A stretch of DNA of 64,000 nucleotides from assembly GCF_002742625.1 (NCBI RefSeq), contig NZ_PEBF01000001.1, positions 1,612,001 to 1,676,000 on the forward strand, read 5' to 3'. Position 1 is the first letter of the stretch. Each line of letters begins with the position of its first letter. Both the position numbers and the translations under genes were made by a program. This document shows positions 54,867-63,324 of this stretch, piece after piece. This DNA comes from Caulobacter sp. FWC2. GTDB taxonomy: Bacteria > Pseudomonadota > Alphaproteobacteria > Caulobacterales > Caulobacteraceae. The notes beneath the pieces were generated by a model. That model ran no database searches, was not told the DNA's origin, and saw only the letters and a program-made list of their open reading frames with translations.

Positions 54867-55003
54867 CTCCTCCCCCTGTTGGGGGAGGGGGACCGCCGAA
54901 TGGCGGTGGAGGGGGCGGCGGCGCGCCAGGGAGGTATGACCGGCCCCCTCCGTCTCGTCGCGTATCCGCGCCGATCCACCTCCCCCATGAAGGGGGAGGA
55001 GAG
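54867..55003. repeat. C-rich palindromic element
   Basis: Terminal arms CTCCTCCCCCT (54867-54877) and AGGGGGAGGAG (54991-55001). The interior has CCGCCGAATGGCGG and GGCCCCCTCCGTCTCGTCGCG and ends CCACCTCCCCC. It is of the CCTCCCCC family. It lies between rnr and the small membrane-protein gene, which are codirectional. Confidence 0.85.
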
Positions 55004-55005
55004 GG

Positions 55006-55377
55006 CTAGTACAGGTCCTCGATCGACTTCGGCGCCTGGGGCTCGACCGGCTTGGGCGCGGCGGGGGCCGTCGCCGTCGGCGCGGGAGCCGCGGCGGGCG
55101 GGGCCTCGATCACCGGCGGGGCTTCCTGCTCGGCGGTCTGGACCTCGACGGCCTTGGGCTTGGGTTTCTCCACCGGCGGCGGTTCGTAGGCGAGGGCCGG
55201 AGCGGCGTCCTTGACGGGCACGCCCGAGACCTCGGCCAGAGGCTGCTTGGACGGCTCCAGCCCGCCGCGGTCGATCTTCATGGCGTTGGTCAGGCCCATG
55301 GCGAAGCCGCCCACGCAGCACAGGATCAGCGCGGACACCACGACATGCAGCGGCAGGGGACGTTCCAGCGTCGTCAT
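55006..55377 (-). CDS. Small Pro/Ala/Glu-rich membrane protein
   Basis: 123 residues. One N-terminal membrane segment (about 10-30, VVVSALILCCVGGFAMGL) followed by a periplasm-facing, proline- and alanine-rich tail (EPPPVEKPKPKAVEV). It has the look of a small envelope-spanning or TonB-type linker protein, but no recognisable domain. It lies between topA and rnr and shares their direction. Confidence 0.7.
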   Translation of the reverse strand: MTTLERPLPLHVVVSALILCCVGGFAMGLTNAMKIDRGGLEPSKQPLAEVSGVPVKDAAPALAYEPPPVEKPKPKAVEVQTAEQEAPPVIEAPPAAAPAPTATAPAAPKPVEPQAPKSIEDLY

Positions 55378-55428
55378 GCTCGAAACCTACTCCCCTCCCG
55401 ATCGCCTGAACAGAGTGGCCTTCACAGA

Positions 55429-58134
55429 CTAGGCTTCGTCGTCCCACGGCGTGGCGCCGTCGTCCGAGGACGCTTCGACCTTCGCCTTGGGTGCGGTCTT
55501 CTTCGCCGCCGGCTTCTTGGCTGCGGGCTTCTTCGCGGCCGTCTTCTTGGCCGGAGCGTCGCCTTCCGCCTTGGTGGTCTTCGCGGCGGCCTTCTTCGGC
55601 GCTGCGGCCTTTTTCGCCGGCTTCTTGCCGCCGCCCTTGGCGGCGCGCTCGGCGATCAGGGCCACGGCCTCTTCCATGGTGATGGAGGCCGGGTCCTTGC
55701 CCTTGGGCACATTGGCGTTGGTGTCGCCGTGCTTGATGTAGGGGCCAAAGCGTCCCGACAGCACGCGCACCGGCTTGCCGTCCTCTGGGTGGTTGCCGAT
55801 TTCGGCCAGGGCGGTCGCGGCGCCGCGCTGCGGACGCCCGCCGCCGGCACGCTTGTCGGCCAGAATGGCGACGGCGCGGTTCAGGCCGACGTCGAACACC
55901 TCGTCGGCGTTCTCGAGATTGGCGTAGGTGCCGTCGTGCAGCACGAACGGCCCGAAGCGTCCCAGGCCCGCCGTGATGACCTTGCCGTCGTCCGGGTGCT
56001 TGCCGACTTCACGCGGCAGCGACAGCAGGCGCAGGGCCTTTTCCAGGTCCATGGCCGAGGCGATCCAGCCCTTGGGCAGGGACGAGCGCTTGGGCTTGTC
56101 GCTGCTGTCGGCGGCCGCCAGCTCCTCGACATAGGGACCAAAGCGGCCGTTCTTCAGCCACACGGCCAGGCCGGTCGCCGGATTGACACCCAGGTCCTTG
56201 TCGGCGCTCTCGGCCTCGCCGTCGCCTTCCGACACGCCCAGCTGGCGGGTGTAGCGGCACTCCGGATAGTTCGAGCAGCCGATGAAGGCCCCGAACTTGC
56301 CGGTCTTCAAGGAGAGCTGGCCGACATTGCAAGTCGGGCACAGGCGCGGGTTGGAGCCATCGCCCTTGTCCGGGAAGATGTGCGGGCCCAGGGCCTCGTT
56401 CAGCGCGTCCAGCACGTTGGTCGTGCGCAGCTCGGCGATCTCACCGACGGCGGCGTGGAAGTCCTTCCAGAAGTCACGGAGGAACTGCTTCCAGTCCAGC
56501 TTGCCGTCCGACACCAGATCCAGCTGCTCTTCGAGCGCGGCGGTGAAGTCGTACTCGACGTAGCGCTTGAAGAACTGCTCCAGGAACGCGGTGACCAGGC
56601 GGCCCTTGTCCTCGGGGACGAAGCGCTGCTTGTCCATCTTCACATATTCGCGGTCGCGCAGCACGGTCAGGACCGAGGCGTAGGTCGACGGACGGCCGAT
56701 CCCCAGCTCTTCCATCTTCTTGACCAGGCTGGCTTCCGAATAGCGCGGGGGCGGTTCGGTGAAGTGCTGGTCGGCGCGGGCCTCGATGACCTTGGCCGAA
56801 GCGCCTTCCTCGATCATCGGCAGGCGGGCGGAGTCTTCATCGCCCTCGTCGTCGCGGCCTTCCTCATAGACGGCCAGATAGCCGGGGAAGAGCACGACCT
56901 GACCCGTGGCGCGCAGGCCGGTCTGGCCATCGCTGCTTTCCAGGTCGACCGTGGTGCGCTCGATGCGGGCGCTTTCCATCTGCGAAGCGATCATCCGCTT
57001 CCAGATCAGTTCGTACAGGCGGCCAAGGTCCGACTCCAGGCGCAGCGAGCCCGGGTTGCGGTTCAGGCTGGTCGGGCGGATGGCTTCGTGGGCCTCCTGC
57101 GCGTTCTTGGCCTTGGCCTTGTAGTAGCGCGGGGTCTCGGGGACGTAGGTCGCGCCATAGACATTGCCGATCACGCTGCGCGCCTCGGCGATGCCTTCCG
57201 GCTCGACCGACACGCCGTCGGTCCGCATGTAGGTGATCAGACCCACGGTCTCGCCGCCGATGTCGATGCCCTCATACAGCTTCTGGGCGGCCTGCATGGT
57301 GCGCTGGGCCGAGAAGCCCAGCTTGCGCGCGGCTTCCTGCTGCAGGGTCGAGGTGGTGAAGGGCGGGGCGGGCGAGCGCTTGCCCGGCTTCTTCTCGACA
57401 GCGGCGACCTTGAACACGGCGCTGGTCACCGCGGCCTTGGCGGCCAGGGCCGAGGTCTCGTTGTTCAGGTCGAACTTGGTGAGCTTCTTGCCTTCGTGCT
57501 TGACCAGGCGGGCCGTGAACGGATCGGCGCCGGCCGAGACGTCGGCGTCGACGCTCCAGTATTCCTGGGTCTTGAAGCGCTCGATCTCCATCTCGCGCTC
57601 GACGATCAGGCGCAGGCAGACCGACTGCACGCGGCCGGCCGAGCGGCTGCCCGGCAGCTTGCGCCACAGGACGGGCGAGAGGGTGAAGCCGACCAGGTAG
57701 TCGAGGGCGCGGCGCGCCAGGTAGGCCTCGACCAGCTCCATGTCGATGTCGCGCGGATTGGCCATCGCCTCGAGCACCGAGGATTTGGTGATGGCGTTGA
57801 AGGTGACCCGCTGGACGGTCATCCCCTTGACCGCTTTCTTCTTGTTCAGCACTTCCAGGACGTGCCAGCTGATCGCTTCCCCTTCGCGGTCGGGGTCGGT
57901 GGCCAGGATCAGGCGGTCGGCCCCCTTCATCGCGTCGACGATGTCGGCGATGCGCTTGGAGGCCTTGGCGTCGACTTCCCAGCTCATGGCGAAGTCGTTG
58001 TCCGGCTCGACCGAGCCGTCCTTCGACGGCAGGTCGCGGATGTGACCGTAGGAAGCGAGAACCGTGTAGTCGGACCCGAGGTACTTGTTGATGGTCTTGG
58101 CCTTGGCCGGGCTCTCGACGACGACGACGTTCAT
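55429..58134 (-). CDS. topA: DNA topoisomerase I
   Basis: A type IA topoisomerase of 901 residues that relaxes negative supercoils. Toprim domain with VVVESPAKAKTINKYLG and ATDPDREGEAISWH, active-site Tyr in LITYMRTDGVS, and a Zn ribbon (CPTCN and CSNYPEC). The C-terminal topo-C repeats carry NGRFGPYV, LGRFGPFV and SGRFGPYI, followed by a long Lys/Ala-rich tail (about 840-885) and an acidic end. Tail length is typical of alphaproteobacteria. It is followed by the small membrane protein and rnr on the same strand. Confidence 0.97.
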   Translation of the reverse strand: MNVVVVESPAKAKTINKYLGSDYTVLASYGHIRDLPSKDGSVEPDNDFAMSWEVDAKASKRIADIVDAMKGADRLILATDPDREGEAISWHVLEVLNKKKAVKGMTVQRVTFNAITKSSVLEAMANPRDIDMELVEAYLARRALDYLVGFTLSPVLWRKLPGSRSAGRVQSVCLRLIVEREMEIERFKTQEYWSVDADVSAGADPFTARLVKHEGKKLTKFDLNNETSALAAKAAVTSAVFKVAAVEKKPGKRSPAPPFTTSTLQQEAARKLGFSAQRTMQAAQKLYEGIDIGGETVGLITYMRTDGVSVEPEGIAEARSVIGNVYGATYVPETPRYYKAKAKNAQEAHEAIRPTSLNRNPGSLRLESDLGRLYELIWKRMIASQMESARIERTTVDLESSDGQTGLRATGQVVLFPGYLAVYEEGRDDEGDEDSARLPMIEEGASAKVIEARADQHFTEPPPRYSEASLVKKMEELGIGRPSTYASVLTVLRDREYVKMDKQRFVPEDKGRLVTAFLEQFFKRYVEYDFTAALEEQLDLVSDGKLDWKQFLRDFWKDFHAAVGEIAELRTTNVLDALNEALGPHIFPDKGDGSNPRLCPTCNVGQLSLKTGKFGAFIGCSNYPECRYTRQLGVSEGDGEAESADKDLGVNPATGLAVWLKNGRFGPYVEELAAADSSDKPKRSSLPKGWIASAMDLEKALRLLSLPREVGKHPDDGKVITAGLGRFGPFVLHDGTYANLENADEVFDVGLNRAVAILADKRAGGGRPQRGAATALAEIGNHPEDGKPVRVLSGRFGPYIKHGDTNANVPKGKDPASITMEEAVALIAERAAKGGGKKPAKKAAAPKKAAAKTTKAEGDAPAKKTAAKKPAAKKPAAKKTAPKAKVEASSDDGATPWDDEA

Positions 58135-58284
58135 TCTGACTCTTGTTCAGGAAATTGGGATCGCCCGGAAGGCGAGCGCCGGGAAAGTGGGGGCTTCACC
58201 CCACGTCTGTCAACGTGAGGACCCAGAAACAGTGAGGCTTGGCCGTCTGGTAGGCGCTTGTTAAGGCCATTGCACGACAATGCG

Positions 58285-58485
58285 ATGGCTAGTTTCACGA
58301 CTGCATTGAGCCCGATGGACATGACCGTCAATCGGATCGCGACCGAGGCCTATGTCTCGCCGATCCGTCCGATCAAGCCCGTGACCTCGAACGCCGAACG
58401 CGCGGAGATCGCCGATCGGCTGAAGGAAGCCGTGCGCGCCGCCCCGGCCGCGGGCACCGGCCTGCTGGTCGATCTGTCGGTCTGA
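58285..58485 (+). CDS. Small conserved hypothetical protein
   Basis: 66 residues with no signal peptide or membrane segment: MDMTVNRIATEAYVSPIRPIKP, then NAERAEIADRLKEAV helix, and an LLVDLSV end. ATG 58285 is used; ATG 58315 is an alternative and would be 56 residues. There is no obvious ribosome-binding site. I do not recognise the family. It lies upstream of the TonB-like gene in the same orientation, 99 bases apart. Confidence 0.55.
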   Translation: MASFTTALSPMDMTVNRIATEAYVSPIRPIKPVTSNAERAEIADRLKEAVRAAPAAGTGLLVDLSV

Positions 58486-58584
58486 ACCGCCTTCCAAGCT
58501 TGACCAATCGCCACGTTCCTGACGCGGGGACGTGATTTTTCCAGACGCCTGGGCCGGCGCTTCGGCCCGTGGCCTGGCGGACTG

Positions 58585-59379
58585 ATGGCGCGGTGGAAAC
58601 GACGAGGGGGCAAGGGCGTCGCCCTGGTCGTGAGCATCGGCGCGCATGTCGGGGTCCTGATGGTCCTGTTCGCCACGCACATCACCCCGCCGCCGCCCGA
58701 GCCACCGTCGGTGATGGTTTCGCTGGTCGACCCGCCGCCCCCTCCGCCTCCGCCGCCACCCCCTCCGCCGCCGCCCGCGCCGCACGACGCGCCCAAGTCG
58801 CCGGTGAAGGCCCCGGCCAAGCCGCCTTCGCCGGAAAAGCCCAAGGCGGCGCCGAAAGCCGCGCCGCGCTCGCCCTTGCGCGTGTCGAAACTGCAGCCCC
58901 CCAAGGACGTTACGCCGCTGCCCGCTAGCCGCAATCCGGGACCCAGCCCCGTGCTGGGCCTGGGCGAGTCCGAACTGATGGGCGCGGCGACGGCCGGCTC
59001 GGGCAGCGGCGGCGGTGGCGGCGGTGCGGGATGCGACATGGTCCGGCTGCTGCAGGAGGGCCTGCGCAAGAACCCCCGCGCCCGCGCTTCGCTCCTGCGG
59101 GCCCACGGCGCGACGGTCGGGGCCGGGCGCGCGCCCCTGGTCTGGAGCGGCGACTGGGCTAGGGTCTCCGGCGAGGAAGGCGATGGCCTGGCCGGCCTGC
59201 GCGAGATGATCATGATGGAGGTGGCCTTCGCCCCGGCCGCCTGTCGCGCTGAGCCGATGCGGGGCCTGGTCCTGATTTCCCTGAACGACGGCCCGGGCGG
59301 CGCTCGCTTCGCCCTGGGCGGCGGTCACTGGCGGTGGTCGGACCTGCTGTTCGCCAAGGGCGCGCGCAGGGGCGGCTAG
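58585..59379 (+). CDS. TonB-like protein with polyproline tract
   Basis: 264 residues. An N-terminal membrane segment (about 10-30, GVALVVSIGAHVGVLMVLFA, with the His seen in TonB anchors) is followed by a run of about 15 prolines, an Ala/Pro/Lys spacer (about 65-125), a Gly-rich patch (about 137-150) and a C-terminal domain starting CDMVRLLQEGLRKNPRARASL. The anchor and Pro spacer fit TonB, but the terminal domain lacks the canonical TonB-C YP motif. It may be a periplasm-spanning protein acting with another system. Confidence 0.68.
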   Translation: MARWKRRGGKGVALVVSIGAHVGVLMVLFATHITPPPPEPPSVMVSLVDPPPPPPPPPPPPPPPAPHDAPKSPVKAPAKPPSPEKPKAAPKAAPRSPLRVSKLQPPKDVTPLPASRNPGPSPVLGLGESELMGAATAGSGSGGGGGGAGCDMVRLLQEGLRKNPRARASLLRAHGATVGAGRAPLVWSGDWARVSGEEGDGLAGLREMIMMEVAFAPAACRAEPMRGLVLISLNDGPGGARFALGGGHWRWSDLLFAKGARRGG

Positions 59380-59388
59380 AGAGCGCGG

Positions 59389-60582
59389 CTAGAGCCGTTC
59401 GAGCAGGTACAGGCAGCCGGTCGTGACGGCCGTCGTCTCCCGGCGGAGCGGGATTTCCTGGCGCTCGACGATCCTGAAGCCCGGTGCGCTGGTGGCCTCG
59501 ACATAGTCGTCGCCGTGGGCGTAGCGGGCCGTGGGCAGGAGCCGCCAGCCTGTCTCGCCCAGTTCGGTGCTGGCGGCCAGCAGGCCGCCAGGCGCGAGGG
59601 CCTCGGCGGCGGCCGCGAACAGAGCGGCCAGATCGCCGAAATAGATCAGGACGTCGGCGGCGAGGATCAGGTCGAAGGCGCCCGGCTGGCTCTTGAGAAA
59701 GTCGATGGCCTCGGCCTGGACCAGATGATCGTAGCCGCCGCGCTCGACGGCCTTGGCCAGCATGGCGGACGAGAGATCGACCCCGGTCAGTTCAGCGCCG
59801 AACCGTTCGAGGGAGGGCGCGGCCAGGCCCGTGCCGCAGCCCAGGTCCAGGATCCGCTCGAATCGCGTGCGGCGGGTCGCCACGAGATCGGCCAGCAAAG
59901 CGGGCGCGCGGTAGCCCAGCATCTCGACCAACTGGCGGTCGAACCGTTCGGCGAAGTCGTCGAACAGGGCCTCGACATAGGCCGGCGGCGCCCGGTCGAT
60001 GCTGGGATCGACCAGCACACGCAGCTCGTGGGCGCGGATCTTGTCGTCCGGATCGCGCGCCTCCAGCCAGGCGCCGAGGGCGCGGGCCGCGTCGAGGCGG
60101 TCGAAGGCCACCAGGACGCCGAAACCTTCCCGCGCGACGGTTCCCAGGTCTTCGGCCAGCGGGCCGGCGATACGGGCGTAGACGTCCAGGGCCGCCTCGG
60201 CAGGCGACTGGTCGAGGGCGGCATAGGCGGCGGCGCGGGCCCACGTCAGGCGCGGGCTCTCAGGCAGGGGCGCGATCGCATCGGCGGCGGCGAAGGTTTC
60301 GGCGGCGCGGGTGAAGGCGCCGGTCAGGAACAGGGCATGGGCTAGGCACTGATGGCGGACCGGTTCGGCGTCCGGCGCCTGGGCCGCCAGCGCCAGCGGC
60401 TCGACGGCTTCCTGGAAGCGCCTGGCGATCATCAGGTTGAGGCCCAGGCCGAACAGGGCCTCGTCGTGGCCGGGGCTCATCACCAGGACGGCGCGGAAAG
60501 CCGCCTCGGCGTCGTCCTGCCGGCCCTCGCCGCTGGCCGCGACGGCCACGGCGAACATGTCGTCAACAGCCTGGATGTCCAT
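59389..60582 (-). CDS. TPR-containing SAM methyltransferase
   Basis: 397 residues. An N-terminal tetratricopeptide region (about 1-120, GEGRQDDAEAAFRAVLVMSPGHDEALF) precedes a class I methyltransferase domain: motif I ILDLGCGTGLAAP (about 244-256), GVDLSSAMLAKA, and FDLILAADVLIYFGDL. It resembles TPR-methyltransferases of the NodS or ubiquinone/biotin types, but the substrate is unknown. It is codirectional with the upstream dprA. Confidence 0.85.
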   Translation of the reverse strand: MDIQAVDDMFAVAVAASGEGRQDDAEAAFRAVLVMSPGHDEALFGLGLNLMIARRFQEAVEPLALAAQAPDAEPVRHQCLAHALFLTGAFTRAAETFAAADAIAPLPESPRLTWARAAAYAALDQSPAEAALDVYARIAGPLAEDLGTVAREGFGVLVAFDRLDAARALGAWLEARDPDDKIRAHELRVLVDPSIDRAPPAYVEALFDDFAERFDRQLVEMLGYRAPALLADLVATRRTRFERILDLGCGTGLAAPSLERFGAELTGVDLSSAMLAKAVERGGYDHLVQAEAIDFLKSQPGAFDLILAADVLIYFGDLAALFAAAAEALAPGGLLAASTELGETGWRLLPTARYAHGDDYVEATSAPGFRIVERQEIPLRRETTAVTTGCLYLLERL

Positions 60583-60643
60583 CGGCGTTCCTGATCGTCA
60601 CGTGCGCGCGACTCGGACGAGTTCGCGCGACGGTCGACGAAGG

Positions 60644-61741
60644 TTACACACCAGCCACCAGTCCGCCGTCCAGCAACTCGGCCCTCCCCGCCAGACTCAG
60701 TTCCACCAGCGCCGCCATCACCGCCGAGGCGGGCGCGGCGGCGGCGCGGACCAGGTCGTTGCGCGATACCGGCGTCGGCGAGAGCAGGGCGGCGACGTGC
60801 TCACGCAAGACGTCGTGGTCGATGTCCATGTCCGGCTGAGCCTCGTAGCCGCGCTCGCGTTCGCGCAGGTGGATCTGGCCCGACAGCGAGCGCAGCACGT
60901 CCTCGGCGCCCTCGCACAGGATCGCGCCCTGGCGGATCAGGTCGTTCGTGCCCTTCGAGCGCGGGTCCAGCGGCGACCCTGGCACGGCGAAGACGTCGCG
61001 GCCCTGCTCGGCGGCCAGGCGGGCGGTGATCAGCGAGCCGGATTTCAGCTCGGCCTCGACCACGACGACCCCCAGGGACAGGCCCGAGATGATGCGGTTG
61101 CGGCGCGGGAAGTCCTTGGCCTGGGCGCGGCGGTCGGGGGCGCTCTCGGAGACGACGCAGCCTTCGGCGGCGAGGCGTGCGTGCAGCTTGTCGTGCTCGG
61201 GCGGATAGACGTCGCCGACCCCGCCGCCCAGCACGGCCACGGCGCCGGTGGATAGCGAGCCCTCATGCGCCGCGCCGTCGATGCCGCGCGCCATGCCCGA
61301 GACCACGACATAGCCGGCGGTCCCCAGGTCCGTGGCCAGCTGGCGGGCGAAGCGCTGGCCGGCGGCCGAGGCGATCCGGGCCCCGACGATGGCGATGGAC
61401 GGCTCCGACAGCAGCTCGGCGCGGCCCAGGGTCCAGATCACCGGCGGTGGCGGATCGAGGGCCGCCAGGCGCGGCGGGAAGTCGGGCTCGCAGCCGCAGA
61501 TCAGCCGCGCGCCCAGTTTCGCGCCGGCCTCAAGCTCGCGCTCGACCGCCTCGCGCGGCGGCAGGGACAGCGGTACGGCGCGGCCGCCGCGTCGGGACAG
61601 GTCGGGGAGGGCGGATAGCGCTCGCTCGGGCGTGCCGTAGCGGTCGATCAGGTGCTCGAAGGCGACGGGGCCGACGGTCTCGGTGCGCGCCAGGCGCAGC
61701 CAGGCGAAGCGCTGGATGTCCGAGAGCCGGCCTGGAATCAC
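60644..61741 (-). CDS. dprA: DNA-processing protein DprA
   Basis: 365 residues. A Rossmann-like DprA core with SIAIVGARIASAAGQRFAR, SGMARGIDGAAHEG, VAVLGGGVGDVYPPEHDKL, FPRRNRIISGLS and VEAELKSGSLITARLAAEQGRDVFAVPG; a C-terminal winged-helix domain follows. It loads RecA on single-stranded DNA during transformation. The start is GTG 61741, overlapping the plsY stop in GTGA; the open frame further upstream overlaps plsY and is not DprA-like. Confidence 0.95.
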   Translation of the reverse strand: MIPGRLSDIQRFAWLRLARTETVGPVAFEHLIDRYGTPERALSALPDLSRRGGRAVPLSLPPREAVERELEAGAKLGARLICGCEPDFPPRLAALDPPPPVIWTLGRAELLSEPSIAIVGARIASAAGQRFARQLATDLGTAGYVVVSGMARGIDGAAHEGSLSTGAVAVLGGGVGDVYPPEHDKLHARLAAEGCVVSESAPDRRAQAKDFPRRNRIISGLSLGVVVVEAELKSGSLITARLAAEQGRDVFAVPGSPLDPRSKGTNDLIRQGAILCEGAEDVLRSLSGQIHLRERERGYEAQPDMDIDHDVLREHVAALLSPTPVSRNDLVRAAAAPASAVMAALVELSLAGRAELLDGGLVAGV

Positions 61742-62391
61742 GGCGCGTCGATGACGGGCGGCGGGGCCTCGTCCTTCTTCTTGCCGATCTTGGGCTCCTG
61801 GCCCTTCAGCAGGCGGGCGATGTTCTCGCGGTGGCGGATGAAGATCAGCACCGCCATGAACAGGCACAGCACCATGATCGGATAGGGCTGGTCGAAGGCC
61901 AGGGCGAACGGCGCGGCCAGGACGGCGGCGACCAGGGCGGCCAGCGAGCTGATGCGCAGCAGGAAGGCCACGGCCAGCCAGGTCGCGCCGGCGGCGACGC
62001 CCACCGGCCAGGCGGCGCTGAGCAGCACGCCGTAGAAGGTAGCCACGCCCTTGCCGCCCTTGAACTTCAGCCAGACGGGGAACAGGTGGCCCAGGAACGC
62101 CGCGCCGCCGGCCAGGGCGATCACCGCCGCGTTGCCGTGGGTCAGGTAGCGGGCCAACAGCACCGCCACGACGCCCTTGCCGGCGTCGCCCAGCAGGGTG
62201 ATGGCCGCCAGGTCCTTGCGGCCCGAGCGCAACACGTTCGTCGCGCCGATATTGCCCGAGCCGATTTGGCGGATGTCGCCGGCCCCGCCCAGCCGCGTGG
62301 CGATCAGCCCGAACGGAATGGATCCGAGCAGGTAGCTGCCCACGATGGTGATGGCGAGCGTCAGATAGGTGGCGGCGGCGAGATCTTGCAC
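61738..62391 (-). CDS. plsY: Glycerol-3-phosphate acyltransferase PlsY
   Basis: 217 residues with five membrane segments. It has GSYLLGSIPFGLIATRLGG, SGNIGATNVLRSGRK and KGGKGVATFYGVLL, the three PlsY motifs. It transfers acyl from acyl phosphate to glycerol-3-phosphate, the first step of phospholipid synthesis. It begins with GTG 62391. It overlaps dprA by 4 bases, so the pair is coupled; the pyrC-like gene lies upstream in the same direction. Confidence 0.96.
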   Translation of the reverse strand: MQDLAAATYLTLAITIVGSYLLGSIPFGLIATRLGGAGDIRQIGSGNIGATNVLRSGRKDLAAITLLGDAGKGVVAVLLARYLTHGNAAVIALAGGAAFLGHLFPVWLKFKGGKGVATFYGVLLSAAWPVGVAAGATWLAVAFLLRISSLAALVAAVLAAPFALAFDQPYPIMVLCLFMAVLIFIRHRENIARLLKGQEPKIGKKKDEAPPPVIDAP

Positions 62392-62494
62392 GGATCGACC
62401 TTAAGGCGAGTTGCGCGCGAATTCAACCGCTGCGCAAGCGAGAGTTGTGACGCCTAGGTGTAGTGCAGACTCGGAGCCGGGGCAAAACCGGCGG

Positions 62495-63217
62495 TCAGGC
62501 GCCTTGCACCAGTTTCAGCAAGGCTTGGCCGGGCGGCGAGAAGGCCAGCGGCGCGACCAGCACGTTGCTGAGGACGATCGCGGCCAGGCCCCAGGCATAG
62601 GCGGGGTGCACGCGCTTGCGGGTCACGAGGTCGGCGACAGGGCCGGCCAGGCCGAACAGCAGGATGACGCCGAACATCACCAGAGGCGCGGCCTCGCCGA
62701 AGGACGGCATCGGCAGCAGACGGCCCAGGCCAGGGCCGAGTATGGTGATGGTCGCGCACAGCATCAGACGCTTGTGCCATTCGGCCTTGCGCCGCAGGGC
62801 GACGCCGCCCGCGATCAGCCCGGCGAAGGCCATGACGCCCAGCAGATTCAGGAACAGGAAGATGGCGGGCGGGAAGAACGGCGGGACCCGGCCGTAGCGG
62901 ATCGCGAACAGCGTCGCGACCAAGGCCATGATCGCCATCAGTCCCGCCAGCCCGGCGCCCACCATGCCCACCTGACGGTGCAGCTTCAGCGATCCGCGCG
63001 CGATGAAGGCGGGTTGGGCCACGAACAACAGCACCCAGCAGGTCGAGATCGCGCCGTGGACATGAAGCAGCAGCGGCAGGCCCGGCGGCGCGAAGTCGCC
63101 CGGCACCGTCGTAGAGAAGCCGCCCACGAACACGGCCGCCATCAGCAGCGACATGATCAGGTAGAATCGGCGACCGACGCTTGCTGCGGGCCGACGGCTC
63201 ATCTCCATCGCGGTCAT
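62495..63217 (-). CDS. Multi-pass membrane protein with conserved histidines
   Basis: 240 residues with about seven membrane segments. Paired histidine motifs LLHVHGAISTCWVLLFVAQ and KLHRQVG near the third helix, plus EWHKRLML later, resemble heme- or quinone-binding membrane families such as DUF2306 and DUF420, but the match is only impressionistic. It lies between plsY and the pyrC-like gene on the minus strand. Function is unknown. Confidence 0.72.
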   Translation of the reverse strand: MTAMEMSRRPAASVGRRFYLIMSLLMAAVFVGGFSTTVPGDFAPPGLPLLLHVHGAISTCWVLLFVAQPAFIARGSLKLHRQVGMVGAGLAGLMAIMALVATLFAIRYGRVPPFFPPAIFLFLNLLGVMAFAGLIAGGVALRRKAEWHKRLMLCATITILGPGLGRLLPMPSFGEAAPLVMFGVILLFGLAGPVADLVTRKRVHPAYAWGLAAIVLSNVLVAPLAFSPPGQALLKLVQGA

Positions 63218-63324
63218 CTGGCTCCCCCCGGATACGCGTGCGGGGAGAGTGCTGGAGACTGGGTCTTTTTACAATGGGAGACCGGTGATATTCGAAATCG
63301 TTTCCGCGACTGCCGTCGAAGGCG

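Noticed and set aside
55345..58218. A 957-residue plus-strand open frame opposite topA
   Set aside because: Antisense to DNA topoisomerase I, which has complete catalytic motifs; composition is the typical G+C-driven antisense frame.
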